Positions 38,103 to 48,004 of a stretch of DNA of 64,000 bases are shown here, piece by piece (within the stretch, counting starts at the first letter, position 1; every line of letters begins with the position of its first letter). The notes beneath the pieces were generated by a model, which saw only the letters and a program-made list of their open reading frames with translations, did not search any database and was not told the origin of the DNA. Position numbers and translations under genes: made by a program. Source of the DNA: Azospirillum ramasamyi (GTDB lineage Bacteria > Pseudomonadota > Alphaproteobacteria > Azospirillales > Azospirillaceae); NCBI RefSeq assembly GCF_003233655.1, contig NZ_CP029829.1, positions 2,490,978-2,554,977 of the forward strand, written 5' to 3'.

Positions 38103-38697
38103 GACGGCCGCCCCGGCTCACGTCGTCGCCTTCGCCCTTCTCCTCGCCCTTTTCCTCGTCATCGAGCATGGCGCGGTCGTCGTCGTCGAGGTCGTCGTCC
38201 GCCTCGTCGGGGCCGAGATCGTCCTCATCCTCGTCCCAGGAATCGTCCTCATCCTCGTCATGGTCGTCGTCGCCGTTGACGCGGCCCAGCGGATGTCCGC
38301 TCAGGTCGCGGGCGACCTCCGGGCTGTGCAGGATGCTGTCGATGCGGTGGGCGTAGTCGAAGGAGGTATCAGCCTCGAAACTCAGCGTCGGGGCGTGGCG
38401 CAGGTTGACCATGCGCGCGACCTGTCCGCGCAGGAAGGCGGCGGCCCGGCGCAGCGCGACCTGGGCCTCCTCCATCCGCTCGCCGCCCAGCGTCGAATAG
38501 AAGACGGTGGCGTTGGACAGGTCGGGGCTGATCCGCACCTCGGTGACCGTGACGTTCAGCGAGGCCAGCTCCGGGTCGTGGAAGTCACCGCGTCGGAACA
38601 GGTCGGCAAGCGCGTGGCGCACCTCCTCGCCGACGCGCAGTTGCCGTTGGGACGGGGGTTTGCCGGCGATGAACGCGCCGCGCTTCTTGCTGGCCAT
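38092..38697 (-). CDS. rbfA: 30S ribosome-binding factor RbfA with an acidic C-terminal extension
   Basis: Late 30S maturation factor. 201 residues against about 120-135 in most bacteria. The KH-like core (15-125) has RQLRVGEEVRHALADLF, VTEVRISPDLSNATVFYS and LRHAPTLSFEADTSFDYAHRI. After it comes a run of about 60 Asp/Glu-rich residues, then a basic end RGGRRGS. Acidic tails are known in alphaproteobacterial RbfA. Start at 38697 (MASKKRGAFIAGK). Confidence 0.95.
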   Translation of the reverse strand: MASKKRGAFIAGKPPSQRQLRVGEEVRHALADLFRRGDFHDPELASLNVTVTEVRISPDLSNATVFYSTLGGERMEEAQVALRRAAAFLRGQVARMVNLRHAPTLSFEADTSFDYAHRIDSILHSPEVARDLSGHPLGRVNGDDDHDEDEDDSWDEDEDDLGPDEADDDLDDDDRAMLDDEEKGEEKGEGDDVSRGGRRGS

Positions 38698-38842
38698 GGT
38701 ACGTGTCTTTCGTCGATGTCTCTTGCCGGGCTGCTTCAGCTCACCGGCCAATCACACACAGATGGGTGCCGTCGGTCTTCCGCCCCAACCGCATCCCGCA
38801 TCGCGGGAGCAGGGCGGCGGCGGTCACCCCAACATAGGAACA

Positions 38843-38922
38843 GGGCGCAGGATTGATCCCGCGCCCTTGAAAGCGAAGAAGGCCGCCCGATCCGTCCCGA
38901 CAGGATGCCGGAAGGATCGGGC
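38843..38922 (-). terminator. Tandem hairpins after infB
   Basis: Two inverted repeats in the infB-rbfA gap: GGGCGCAGGAT/ATCCCGCGCCC (38843-38866) and GCCCGATCC/GGATCGGGC (38885-38922). Neither has a strong T-run. They may reduce read-through into rbfA or protect the infB mRNA. Confidence 0.45.
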
Positions 38923-38934
38923 GAACCGAACAGG

Positions 38935-41793
38935 TCACAGCTCGCGAGCGATTTCTTCGATCTCGAAGGCTTCGATCTGATCGCCGGCCTGGATGTTGTC
39001 GTAGTTCTCGAAGGCCATGCCGCACTCGTAACCCTCGCGCACTTCCTTGACTTCGTCCTTGAAGCGCTTGAGCGTCTTGAGCGTGCCTTCGTGAATGACG
39101 ACGTTGTCGCGCAGCAGGCGGACACCGGCGCCGCGCTTGACGACGCCCTGCGTGACCATACAACCGGCGACCTTGCCGACCTTCGTGATGTTGAACACCT
39201 CGCGGATGGTCGCGTAGCCGATGAAGCGTTCCCGCAGCGTCGGGGACAGCAGACCGGTCAGCGCCGCCTTCACGTCGTCGATCACGTTGTAGATGATCGA
39301 GTAGTAGCGGATTTCGACGCCGTCGCGCTTGGCGAGGTCGCGGGCCTGCGGGTTGGCGCGGACGTTGAAGCCGATGATCATCGCGTTGGACGCATTCGCC
39401 AGCGTGATGTCGGACTCGTTGATCGCACCGACCGAGTTGTGCAGGACGCGGACCTTGACCTCGGTGTTCTCGGCCGTGAGCTTCTCCAGCGAGCTGGCGA
39501 TGGCTTCGATCGAGCCCTGCACGTCGCCCTTGATGACGACCGGCAGTTCCTTGGCCTCGCCGGCCTGGATGCGGCTGAACATGTCCTGCAGCGAACCGCG
39601 GGCGGAGGCCGCCACCACCGCTTCGCGCTTCTTGCGCTGGCGGAACTCGGCGATCTCGCGGGCACGGGCTTCGGATTCGACGACGGTGAAGTCGTCGCCG
39701 GCCATCGGCGTGCCGTTCAGGCCCAGAACCTCGACGGGAGCGGCCGGGGCCGCCTCGTTGACGTTCTGGCCGCGGTCGTTGATCAGCGCACGGACGCGGC
39801 CCCATTCGGCGCCGGTCACGAACACGTCACCGACCTTCAGCGTACCGCGCTGGACCAGCACGGTGGCGACCGAACCACGGCCACGCTCCAGCTTCGCCTC
39901 GATGACGACGCCTTCGGCGGTACGCTCGGGGTTGGCCCGCAGCTCCAGGATTTCGGCCTGGAGGAGGATGGCCTCTTCCAGCTTGTTCAGGTTGCGCTTG
40001 GCCTTGGCCGACACCTCGACGTCGAGAACGTCGCCGCCCATCTCCTCGACCACCAGCTCGTGCTGGAGCAGTTCCTGGCGGACGCGCTCCGGCTTGGCAT
40101 CGGGCAGGTCGCACTTGTTGATGGCGACGATGATCGGAACCTTGGCCGCCTTGGCGTGGCGGATGGCCTCGACCGTCTGCGGCATGACGCCGTCGTTGGC
40201 GGCGACCACCAGCACGACCACGTCGGTGACGTTGGCGCCGCGGGCACGCATCTCGGTGAAGGCGGCGTGGCCCGGGGTGTCGATGAAGGTGATGCGCGCA
40301 CCGGACTCCAGCTGCACCTGATAGGCGCCGATGTGCTGGGTGATGCCGCCGGCCTCGCCCGACACCACGTCGGTCTGGCGCAGCGCGTCGAGCAGCGAGG
40401 TCTTGCCGTGGTCGACGTGGCCCATGATCGTGACGACCGGGGGACGCGGCACCAGGATGGCGCCCTCTTCCTCGGTGGCACGCAGGCCGATCTCGACGTC
40501 GGACTCCGACACGCGGCGGACGCGGTGGCCGAACTCGGTGATGACCAGCTCGGCGGTGTCGGCGTCGATGGTCTGGTTGATGGTCGCCATCACGCCCATG
40601 CGCATCAGCGCCTTGATGACGTCGGCGCCACGCTCGGCCATGCGGTTGGCCAGTTCCTGGACGGTGATGACCTCCGGCAGGACGACGTCGCGGGTGACCT
40701 TCTGGGTCTCCTGACGGCTCATCTGGCGCAGGCGTTCACGTTCGCGGGCACGGCGGACGGCAGCCAGCGACCGGGTGCGGTCGCTGCCGTCGTCGCTGAG
40801 CGCCTGCGAGACGGTCAGCTTGCTGCCCTTGCGGCGGTCGGCGCCGGCGGGAGCCTTGGCGGCCGGACGGGCCGGAGCGGCCTTGGCCGGGGCGCCGCCA
40901 CGGCCACCCTTGCGGCGGTTGTCGTCCTCTTCCTCGACCGCGCGGGCCGGCGGGGCACCGGCGCCCGGCAGGGTACGGCCGGGAGCGGCGTCGCCGGCGG
41001 GACGGGCGGAGGCACCGCCGGGGCGCTGGTCGCCGGCCGGACGGGCGCCGGCGGGACGGGCACCGTCGCGGCCGCCATCACGGCGGGCCGCCGGCTCGGC
41101 GTCGCGGCGCTTCGCCTCCTCGGCTTCCTTGCGCTTGGCCTCTTCCTCCTTGCGGCGGCGTTCGGCCTCTTCGGCGATCTTGCGCTCTTCCTCCTGGATG
41201 GCGCGCATCTCGTCCAGCTCGCGCTGGCGCAAGGTGTCGGCGTCCAGGATGATCGGCGGCATTTCCGGCTGGGCGGCGGCCGGAGCACCGGCGGCGGCCG
41301 GGGCCGGGGCAGCGGTGTCGGCGGCGGCAGTGTCGGTGTCGGCGGCCGGAGCTGCTGCTTCCGCAGCGGCGCGTTCGGCGGCCTCGGCGGCGCGGGCTTC
41401 GGCGCGGGCCGCTTCTTCCTCGGCCTCGATCCGGCGCTGCTCTTCGAACGCCGCGGCGCCACGAAGCGCACGCAGGCGGGATTCCAGCTCCTCGCGGGTC
41501 AACTGGCGTCCGGCAGGGGCACTGCCGCCGCGGGGCCGCTGGCCGGCCGCGCCGCGGATGGGCAGGCCCTGGGCGGCTTGACGCGCGGCGGCGCCGCCGT
41601 CGGCAACGCCGGGCACGGCGCCCTTTTCAACATGACGCTTGCGCTTGACCTCTACGGTCACCGCTTTTGACCGGCCATGGGAGAAGCTCTGCCGGACCTG
41701 GGTCTCGACCGGCTTCTTCGACTCCAGCTTTCCTTTGCTGGCGCCGGTTAGGTGCAAGACTTTCTTCTGGTCCTGGTCGTTGCTATCGGTCAT
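38935..41793 (-). CDS. infB: Translation initiation factor IF-2
   Basis: GTPase that brings fMet-tRNA to the ribosome. 952 residues, the long alphaproteobacterial form. The N-terminal IF2-associated part includes [20 protein letters not shown]. About 250 residues of Ala/Pro/Arg/Glu-rich low-complexity sequence follow, including a charged coiled-coil stretch. The conserved core has G1 motif [16 protein letters not shown]3 DTPGHAAF, G4 INKCDLP, then domains II-IV ending in [16 protein letters not shown]. Lies 21 bases after ylxR. Confidence 0.97.
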   Translation of the reverse strand: MTDSNDQDQKKVLHLTGASKGKLESKKPVETQVRQSFSHGRSKAVTVEVKRKRHVEKGAVPGVADGGAAARQAAQGLPIRGAAGQRPRGGSAPAGRQLTREELESRLRALRGAAAFEEQRRIEAEEEAARAEARAAEAAERAAAEAAAPAADTDTAAADTAAPAPAAAGAPAAAQPEMPPIILDADTLRQRELDEMRAIQEEERKIAEEAERRRKEEEAKRKEAEEAKRRDAEPAARRDGGRDGARPAGARPAGDQRPGGASARPAGDAAPGRTLPGAGAPPARAVEEEDDNRRKGGRGGAPAKAAPARPAAKAPAGADRRKGSKLTVSQALSDDGSDRTRSLAAVRRARERERLRQMSRQETQKVTRDVVLPEVITVQELANRMAERGADVIKALMRMGVMATINQTIDADTAELVITEFGHRVRRVSESDVEIGLRATEEEGAILVPRPPVVTIMGHVDHGKTSLLDALRQTDVVSGEAGGITQHIGAYQVQLESGARITFIDTPGHAAFTEMRARGANVTDVVVLVVAANDGVMPQTVEAIRHAKAAKVPIIVAINKCDLPDAKPERVRQELLQHELVVEEMGGDVLDVEVSAKAKRNLNKLEEAILLQAEILELRANPERTAEGVVIEAKLERGRGSVATVLVQRGTLKVGDVFVTGAEWGRVRALINDRGQNVNEAAPAAPVEVLGLNGTPMAGDDFTVVESEARAREIAEFRQRKKREAVVAASARGSLQDMFSRIQAGEAKELPVVIKGDVQGSIEAIASSLEKLTAENTEVKVRVLHNSVGAINESDITLANASNAMIIGFNVRANPQARDLAKRDGVEIRYYSIIYNVIDDVKAALTGLLSPTLRERFIGYATIREVFNITKVGKVAGCMVTQGVVKRGAGVRLLRDNVVIHEGTLKTLKRFKDEVKEVREGYECGMAFENYDNIQAGDQIEAFEIEEIAREL

Positions 41794-41814
41794 CGGTTCC
41801 CGAGTGGTCAGACG

Positions 41815-42615
41815 TTACATCGCAGGCCGGCCGGCCGTATCGCCGACTCCCCAGCCCTTATCAGATTCCTGGTGCGCATCCCGGTCCCCTGGGGGACCTT
41901 CTGGATCCGGATGCCCTTGGGGACCCTTCAGCCCCCTCAGGCGTGCCGCGTCGCGGGCCAGCCCTGCGGCCAGCCTGCCCCGCGCCACCACGGCATGCAC
42001 CGCGTGATCGCGTCCCAGCGCCGCGGCCAAGGCCGAGGATTGGAACAGATCGATCACCGGCAGCGACGGCGCGAGCGCCGTCACCTTGCCGCGCTGGTCC
42101 AGCGAGCCGTCGGCGGCTTCGACCAGCAGGGCCGGCGGGGGACCCGCACGGCCGACCTGGTTGGCCCTCAACGCCTCGCGCACCTTCTCATACCCCGCCA
42201 AAACGTGGCCGGCACGGCGGGCAAGGCCCAACGCGTGCAGACAACGCCGTTCCAGCAGCCGTTCCAGCCTCTCGGCCAGATCGGGCGGTACTTTCACCGC
42301 CCGACGGGCCGCCTTGGCGAAAACGGACTTGCCCATGGCCTTCGCCAGGGCATCCCGGTCGGCCGTGACCCAAAGGCCGCGGCCGGGCAGACGTTCCTCC
42401 AGGTCGGGAACCACCTCGCCGTCGGGGCCGATCACGAAGCGGATCTTGCCCTCCTTCGGCCCGACCGTGCCAGACGCGATGCAGCGGCGCAGAGGCCCCT
42501 TCTCGTCGTCGGCCGGCAGGTGTTCCGTCCCGGCACCTTCGTCCTGTGCCAATTCCTGATCCGGCACCGCATCCGCGGCGGCGGTCGGTGTCCGTTCGTC
42601 GTTCCGTTCGGTCAT
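41815..42615 (-). CDS. ylxR: YlxR (DUF448) RNA-binding protein fused to an L7Ae-like domain
   Basis: 266 residues. The DUF448/YlxR domain (about 40-115) carries RRCIASGTVGPKEGKIRFVI and the basic GRGLWVTADRDALAKA. From about 130 to 235 an L7Ae/L30e-like domain follows (LHALGLARRAGHVLAGYEKV). The fusion is common in alphaproteobacteria, where Gram-positives keep ylxR and ylxQ apart. Placement between nusA and infB is conserved. The C-terminus is an acidic, Gly/Asp-rich tail. Confidence 0.92.
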   Translation of the reverse strand: MTERNDERTPTAAADAVPDQELAQDEGAGTEHLPADDEKGPLRRCIASGTVGPKEGKIRFVIGPDGEVVPDLEERLPGRGLWVTADRDALAKAMGKSVFAKAARRAVKVPPDLAERLERLLERRCLHALGLARRAGHVLAGYEKVREALRANQVGRAGPPPALLVEAADGSLDQRGKVTALAPSLPVIDLFQSSALAAALGRDHAVHAVVARGRLAAGLARDAARLRGLKGPQGHPDPEGPPGDRDAHQESDKGWGVGDTAGRPAM

Positions 42616-42689
42616 CCGATCGTCATCCGCTCGCGCGGTCCCGAATAATCGTTCCTGTCGGGCGCGGTTCCAACCGGCATTGCTGCCGG

Positions 42690-44249
42690 TCAGGCCTGCG
42701 CGCCCTGGCCACCTGCGCCGCCATCCGCCGCAGGGGCCGCGGCGGCGCCGTCCTGTTCCTCACCCTCGAACCAGTGGGCGCGCGCGGCCATGATGATCGC
42801 GTTCGCCTCTTCCTCCGAGGGGGCATCCTTGGCGCCGTCCTTGGACAGGATCTCGACCAGCTCGTCGCCGGCCAGATCGGCCAGATCGTCCAGCGTCTTC
42901 ACGCCGTTCTCGCCCAGCTTCACCAGCTGCGTGGCGGTGAAGCCGGTCAGCTCGGCGACGATGTCCTCGACGCCCAGCTCCAGACGGCGCTCGTTCGCCT
43001 GCTCGTCCTGCACTTCCAGGAAGGCGAGAGCGCGCTGCTTCAGCTCGTCGGCGACCGACTCGTCGAAGCCTTCGATCTCGGCCAGTTCCTCGGTCTCGAC
43101 GAAGGCGATCTCCTCGACCGAAGTGAAGCCTTCGGCGACAAGCAGATGGGCAATCACGTCGTCGACGTCCAGTGCCTGCATGAACAGGGCGGAACGGCTG
43201 TGGATTTCCTCCGACCGGCGCTCCGACTCCTCCTGCTCGGTGAGGATGTCGATGTCCCAGCCGGTCAGCATCGAGGCGAGGCGCACGTTCTGGCCGCGGC
43301 GGCCGATGGCCAGCGACAGCTGATCGTCGGGCACCACCACCTCGATGCGACGGTTATCGTCGTCGAGCACGACCTTGGCGACCTCGGCCGGGGCGAGCGC
43401 GTTGACGACGAAGGTCGCCGCCTCGCCCGACCACGGGATGATGTCGATCTTCTCGCCCTGCAGCTCGCCGACGACCGCCTGGACGCGGCTGCCGCGCATG
43501 CCGACGCAGGCGCCGACCGGGTCGATGGAGCTGTCGTTGCTGTGGACGGCGATCTTGGCGCGGCTTCCCGGATCGCGGGCGACCGCCCGGATCTCGATGA
43601 TGCCGTCATAGATCTCCGGCACTTCCTGGGCGAACAGCTTCGCCATGAACATCGGATGCGTGCGCGACAGGAAGATCTGAGGCCCGCGCGGTTCCTCGCG
43701 GACATCGTAGATATAGGCGCGCACGCGGTCGCCGTTCTTGAAATGCTCGCGCGGCAGCAGCTCGTCGCGGCGCAGGATCGCTTCGGCGCGGCCCAGGTCG
43801 ACGGTGACGTTGCCGTATTCGACGCGCTTGACCAGACCGTTGACGATCTCGCCGTTGCGGTCCTTGTACTCGTTGAACTGGCGCTTGCGCTCGGCGTCGC
43901 GCACCTTCTGCACGATCACCTGCTTGGCGGTCTGGGCGGCGATGCGGCCGAAGTCGATCGGCGGCAGCGGGTCGACCAGGAAATCGCCGATCTTGGCCCC
44001 GGGCTTGCGGCGCTGGGCGTAGGGCAGGGTGACCTGCGTCGCCTCGTTCTCCACCGTCTCGACCACCTCCAGGTGGCGGGTCAGATGGATGTCGCCGGTT
44101 TTGCGGTCGATCCGGGCGCGGATGTCGTGCTCGTGGCCGTACTTGGAGCGGCCGGCCTTCTGAATCGCCTGCTCCATCGCCTCCAGGACTTCGTCCCGGT
44201 CGATGTTCTTTTCGCGGGCGACCGCGTCAGCGACTTGCAGCAATTCCAT
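42690..44249 (-). CDS. nusA: Transcription elongation/termination factor NusA
   Basis: Binds RNA polymerase and modulates pausing, termination and antitermination. 519 residues: N-terminal domain ([20 protein letters not shown]), S1 domain ([21 protein letters not shown]), KH1 with [22 protein letters not shown]2 with [15 protein letters not shown], then two helix-hairpin-helix acidic repeats (about 345-490) as in E. coli. A Gln/Ala/Gly tail ends the protein. Located 128 bases after rimP. Confidence 0.97.
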   Translation of the reverse strand: MELLQVADAVAREKNIDRDEVLEAMEQAIQKAGRSKYGHEHDIRARIDRKTGDIHLTRHLEVVETVENEATQVTLPYAQRRKPGAKIGDFLVDPLPPIDFGRIAAQTAKQVIVQKVRDAERKRQFNEYKDRNGEIVNGLVKRVEYGNVTVDLGRAEAILRRDELLPREHFKNGDRVRAYIYDVREEPRGPQIFLSRTHPMFMAKLFAQEVPEIYDGIIEIRAVARDPGSRAKIAVHSNDSSIDPVGACVGMRGSRVQAVVGELQGEKIDIIPWSGEAATFVVNALAPAEVAKVVLDDDNRRIEVVVPDDQLSLAIGRRGQNVRLASMLTGWDIDILTEQEESERRSEEIHSRSALFMQALDVDDVIAHLLVAEGFTSVEEIAFVETEELAEIEGFDESVADELKQRALAFLEVQDEQANERRLELGVEDIVAELTGFTATQLVKLGENGVKTLDDLADLAGDELVEILSKDGAKDAPSEEEANAIIMAARAHWFEGEEQDGAAAAPAADGGAGGQGAQA

Positions 44250-44377
44250 CCGTTACACTTCCTGGCTCGGTCTTGTGTGATGCCGGTCTTGCGTGATGTC
44301 CGGTCGGTTCGGCGGGATATCGGTTCGGCTTTCGGGGGCGGGCATCCTGTCGGCGCGTCCTTGGCGGACCCGTGCCG

Positions 44378-44878
44378 TCAGTTCTGCGGGCCCTCCTGCT
44401 GCTCCTGGCTGGCGCGGATCAACTCGTCCGTCAGCACCAGCTTGGCGCGCAGGATGTTGTCGAACTCCAGCCGGGCCGGTCCCTGATCGGTATCGATGCA
44501 CACGAGGCCGTCCTCGACCCCCTTCAGCATGCCCTTGAAGCGCTTGCGGCCATCGGTGGCCATGCGGCTTTCAAGCCGGGCTTCGAAGCCGGCGAAGCGC
44601 TCGAAATCCTTGAGGCGGGTCAGCGGCCGGTCGATGCCGGGCGAGCTGACCTCCAGCGTGTAGGCTTCACGAATCGGGTCTTCCACGTCCAGCAGGGCCG
44701 AGACGGAGCGGCTGATGTCGGCGCAGTCCTCGACGGTCATGGGCGCGCCGTCGGCGCGCTCCGCCATGATCTGGAGAACCGACCGCTGGCCGCCTGAGAT
44801 CTGAACGCGCACGACTTCATAGCCCATGGCTTCGACCGACGGCGTGATGATCTGTTCGATGCGACCTGTAGCGTCCAT
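44378..44878 (-). CDS. rimP: Ribosome maturation factor RimP
   Basis: Needed for 30S assembly. 166 residues: N-terminal alpha/beta domain (EAMGYEVVRVQISGGQRSVL) and C-terminal SH3-like domain. The signature VSSPGIDRPLTRLKDFERFAG is intact. Start at 44878 (MDATGRIEQII) with AGGTGG just before it; an open frame further upstream runs through the leader and promoter. First gene of the rimP-nusA-ylxR-infB-rbfA-truB-rpsO-pnp series. Confidence 0.94.
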   Translation of the reverse strand: MDATGRIEQIITPSVEAMGYEVVRVQISGGQRSVLQIMAERADGAPMTVEDCADISRSVSALLDVEDPIREAYTLEVSSPGIDRPLTRLKDFERFAGFEARLESRMATDGRKRFKGMLKGVEDGLVCIDTDQGPARLEFDNILRAKLVLTDELIRASQEQQEGPQN

Positions 44879-44968
44879 TCCACCTAACCCAAAGCCTGCG
44901 GCCGGGATCGAACCGGACGAGGTTTCCACAACAGAAGGTTCAACAAGCGCGTGCTTCCACACGCTGAT

Positions 44969-44994
44969 AAAAAAATAAGTGGGCAAAAGCCCAC
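44969..44994 (-). terminator. Intrinsic-terminator hairpin in the rimP-nusA leader (possible attenuator)
   Basis: On the minus strand GTGGGC and GCCCAC (44979-44994) enclose TTTT and are followed by TTATTTTTTT. It lies between a good candidate promoter (45058-45085) and the rimP start. A second perfect hairpin with GGCCCGG/CCGGGCC arms and a GCAA loop lies just upstream (about 45010-45030). The alternative is that it ends the upstream trmB transcript. Confidence 0.75.
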
Positions 44995-45057
44995 CCGCAA
45001 AGCGTCTCGCCGGCCCGGTTGCCCGGGCCGCCAATCCGTATGGGTTCTCAGAGGGTG

Positions 45058-45085
45058 AATATAGCCATTCCGTCCGCTGCCGCAA
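45058..45085 (-). promoter_or_regulatory. Candidate rimP-nusA-infB promoter
   Basis: On the minus strand TTGCGG (45085-45080) and TATATT (45063-45058) with a 16-base spacer. Transcription would begin near 45050 and give a leader of about 170 bases holding two hairpins. Confidence 0.55.
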
Positions 45086-45142
45086 GCCTTTTCCGGCCTG
45101 ATTGGCTATACCGGCCGGATTCTCAAGCGGAACGGGTATGGG

Positions 45143-45865
45143 TCAGCTTCGCGGGCGGCGGACGAACCGCATGAAAACCGGCTTGCGGCCGGCGGCGATG
45201 GCCTTTTCCTCGTAGCGGGTCGCCGGCCAGTCGTCGGGCCGGACGCGCCAGTCCGACGGGCGGCGGGCCGTCCATTCGAAATCGGGATGCTTCACCGTAT
45301 GTTCAAGCATCCAGCGCACCAGACCCATGTCGTCGCTGGCCAGGCGCAGCTCCGCGCCGTCCTTCAGCACGCGGGCCAGCCGCGGCAGGTTCTCCGGTCC
45401 GATGAAGCGGCGGTCGGCGTGGCGCTTCTTGGGCCAGGGATCGGCGAACAGCACGAAGGCGCGGCCGATGGAGGCGTCGGGCAGGGCGTCCAGCAACGGC
45501 CGGGCGTCGTCGGGCTGGATGCGGACATTGCTCAGGGCCTCGTCGTCGACCATGCCCAGCAGGCCGGCGATGCCGTTGATGAAGGGCTCGGCGCCGATGA
45601 ATCCGACATCGGGATTGCGCCCGGCCTGCCAGGCGAGGTGATGGCCCATGCCGAACCCGACCTCCAGCCAGACCTCGCGCTTGGGCGTGTCGAACAGCGC
45701 GGCGGGATCCAGGCTTTCGCCGGGCTTCGGCAGCGCGATCTGGAGCTGCGGCAGCAGGGTGTCGATCAGTTCCGTCCGGCGCTTGCGCAGCGGCCGGCCC
45801 TTGCGGCGCCCGAACAGGCGGTTGGAGCTTTCGGAAAGGGAACCGGAGATGCTGTCGTCGGTCAT
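45143..45865 (-). CDS. trmB: tRNA (guanine-N7-)-methyltransferase
   Basis: SAM-dependent methylation of G46 in the tRNA variable loop. 240 residues. SAM motif LEVGFGMGHHLAWQA, catalytic segment FVLFADPWPKKRHADRRF, and the C-terminal YEEKAIAAGRKPVFMRF. I choose MTDDSISG at 45865; ATGs at 45880 and 45943 are in frame but would run into the metK terminator. Follows metK, which supplies its methyl donor. Confidence 0.95.
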   Translation of the reverse strand: MTDDSISGSLSESSNRLFGRRKGRPLRKRRTELIDTLLPQLQIALPKPGESLDPAALFDTPKREVWLEVGFGMGHHLAWQAGRNPDVGFIGAEPFINGIAGLLGMVDDEALSNVRIQPDDARPLLDALPDASIGRAFVLFADPWPKKRHADRRFIGPENLPRLARVLKDGAELRLASDDMGLVRWMLEHTVKHPDFEWTARRPSDWRVRPDDWPATRYEEKAIAAGRKPVFMRFVRRPRS

Positions 45866-45905
45866 GTCGGAACGCTGCATGGAAATGAGGAAGGCGCAAA
45901 AGAAA

Positions 45906-45929
45906 GCAGGGGCCGTTTCCAGCCCCTGC
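45906..45929 (-). terminator. metK terminator
   Basis: 8-bp stem GCAGGGGC/GCCCCTGC (45906-45929) followed on the minus strand by CTTTCTTTTG. Lies 45 bases after the metK stop and ahead of the trmB start, so trmB may need its own promoter or read-through. Confidence 0.7.
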
Positions 45930-45973
45930 CGTCCTTTCCGCATCGGCTGCGGATACTATGCCGCGAAGGCGCC

Positions 45974-47143
<1,170 letters not shown>

Positions 47144-47192
47144 GGGAAACCTCGGCATTCGGCGGCACGCTATTTCATGAGCCGAAACGGCA

Positions 47193-47221
47193 GACCGGTA
47201 CAGCGGCCGCAGACACCGGTC
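47193..47221. repeat. Inverted repeat in the metK leader
   Basis: GACCGGT (47193-47199) and ACCGGTC (47215-47221) flank GCGGCCGC, itself a palindrome, 50 bases before the metK start. Could fold as a hairpin in the mRNA or bind a dimeric regulator. It does not resemble a SAM riboswitch that I can recognise. Confidence 0.5.
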
Positions 47222-47379
47222 CAAAGCCGGTTGTGACAAGGAATTCCCCCGCGGTCAAGAAGACTACCGGCGGTAAAGGATTGGGCCAATCAGCGCGCAC
47301 GCCACACGAAGGGGGAGCGCGGGTGTGCCGCGCCATCCCTTTCGGTGGGTATCCCATGCCGCAGGTCAACCGGCAGGAG

Positions 47380-47874
47380 TTACTCCGCCGCTTCCGCGAC
47401 GGCTGCGCTGGCGACCGCTTTCGTCAGCTCGAACAGGCGCTTGCGCACCGACGGGTCGCTGATCTTGTAGTAGGCGCGGACCAGTTCCAGCGTCTCGCGC
47501 TTGGCCATCGGATCGGGCTCGTAGGTGGAGGCGGAGCGCTCGTCCGAGGCACCCGTCTCGTCCTCGTCCTCGACGCGGGCGGCGGCGGCATCGGCCGGCA
47601 TGTCGTCGAAGAAGAAGGAGACCGGCACGTCGAGAACGCGGCTGAGATCGAACAGACGCGATGCGCCGATGCGGTTGGCGCCGCGCTCGTACTTCTGCAC
47701 CTGCTGGAAGGTCAGTCCGATGGCTTCGCCCAGCTTTTCCTGGCTCATGCCGAGAAGCGTGCGGCGGAGACGGACGCGGGATCCGACATGGACATCGATG
47801 GGATTCGGCTTTCCGGTCTTCGGACGGCCGGCACCCGCACGGCGCCCGCGCGGCGCCCCAGTTTCAGTCTGCAT
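47380..47874 (-). CDS. XRE-family regulator upstream of metK
   Basis: 164 residues. A basic N-terminus (RGRRAGAGRPKTGKPNP) precedes a helix-turn-helix domain (about 28-85): HVGSRVRLRRTLLGMSQEKL, then GEAIGLTFQQVQKYERGANR. The C-terminal part contains RETLELVRAYYKISDPSVRKR, typical of the alphaproteobacterial XRE family located between lnt and metK. Target genes unknown; regulation of metK is a contextual guess. 236 bases separate it from metK. Confidence 0.9.
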   Translation of the reverse strand: MQTETGAPRGRRAGAGRPKTGKPNPIDVHVGSRVRLRRTLLGMSQEKLGEAIGLTFQQVQKYERGANRIGASRLFDLSRVLDVPVSFFFDDMPADAAAARVEDEDETGASDERSASTYEPDPMAKRETLELVRAYYKISDPSVRKRLFELTKAVASAAVAEAAE

Positions 47875-48004
47875 CTCGTTTGTCCCTGTAACGGTTGTGC
47901 AACCTAGTTACGACATATCCACGTATGCAGTCAAGCCCGCTCCGGTCAAGCCGGATGCAAGAATTTGTTCTGCCGGTGGCGGGCCAATTGCCCGTAATGC
48001 TGCG

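Noticed and set aside
44902..44917. tRNA T-arm-like sequence in the rimP leader, where E. coli has the metY tRNA gene
   Set aside because: Only a 4-bp stem, no acceptor stem, no anticodon arm and no CCA.
47144..47379. SAM riboswitch upstream of metK
   Set aside because: I could not match any SAM-binding consensus; only a simple inverted repeat is present.
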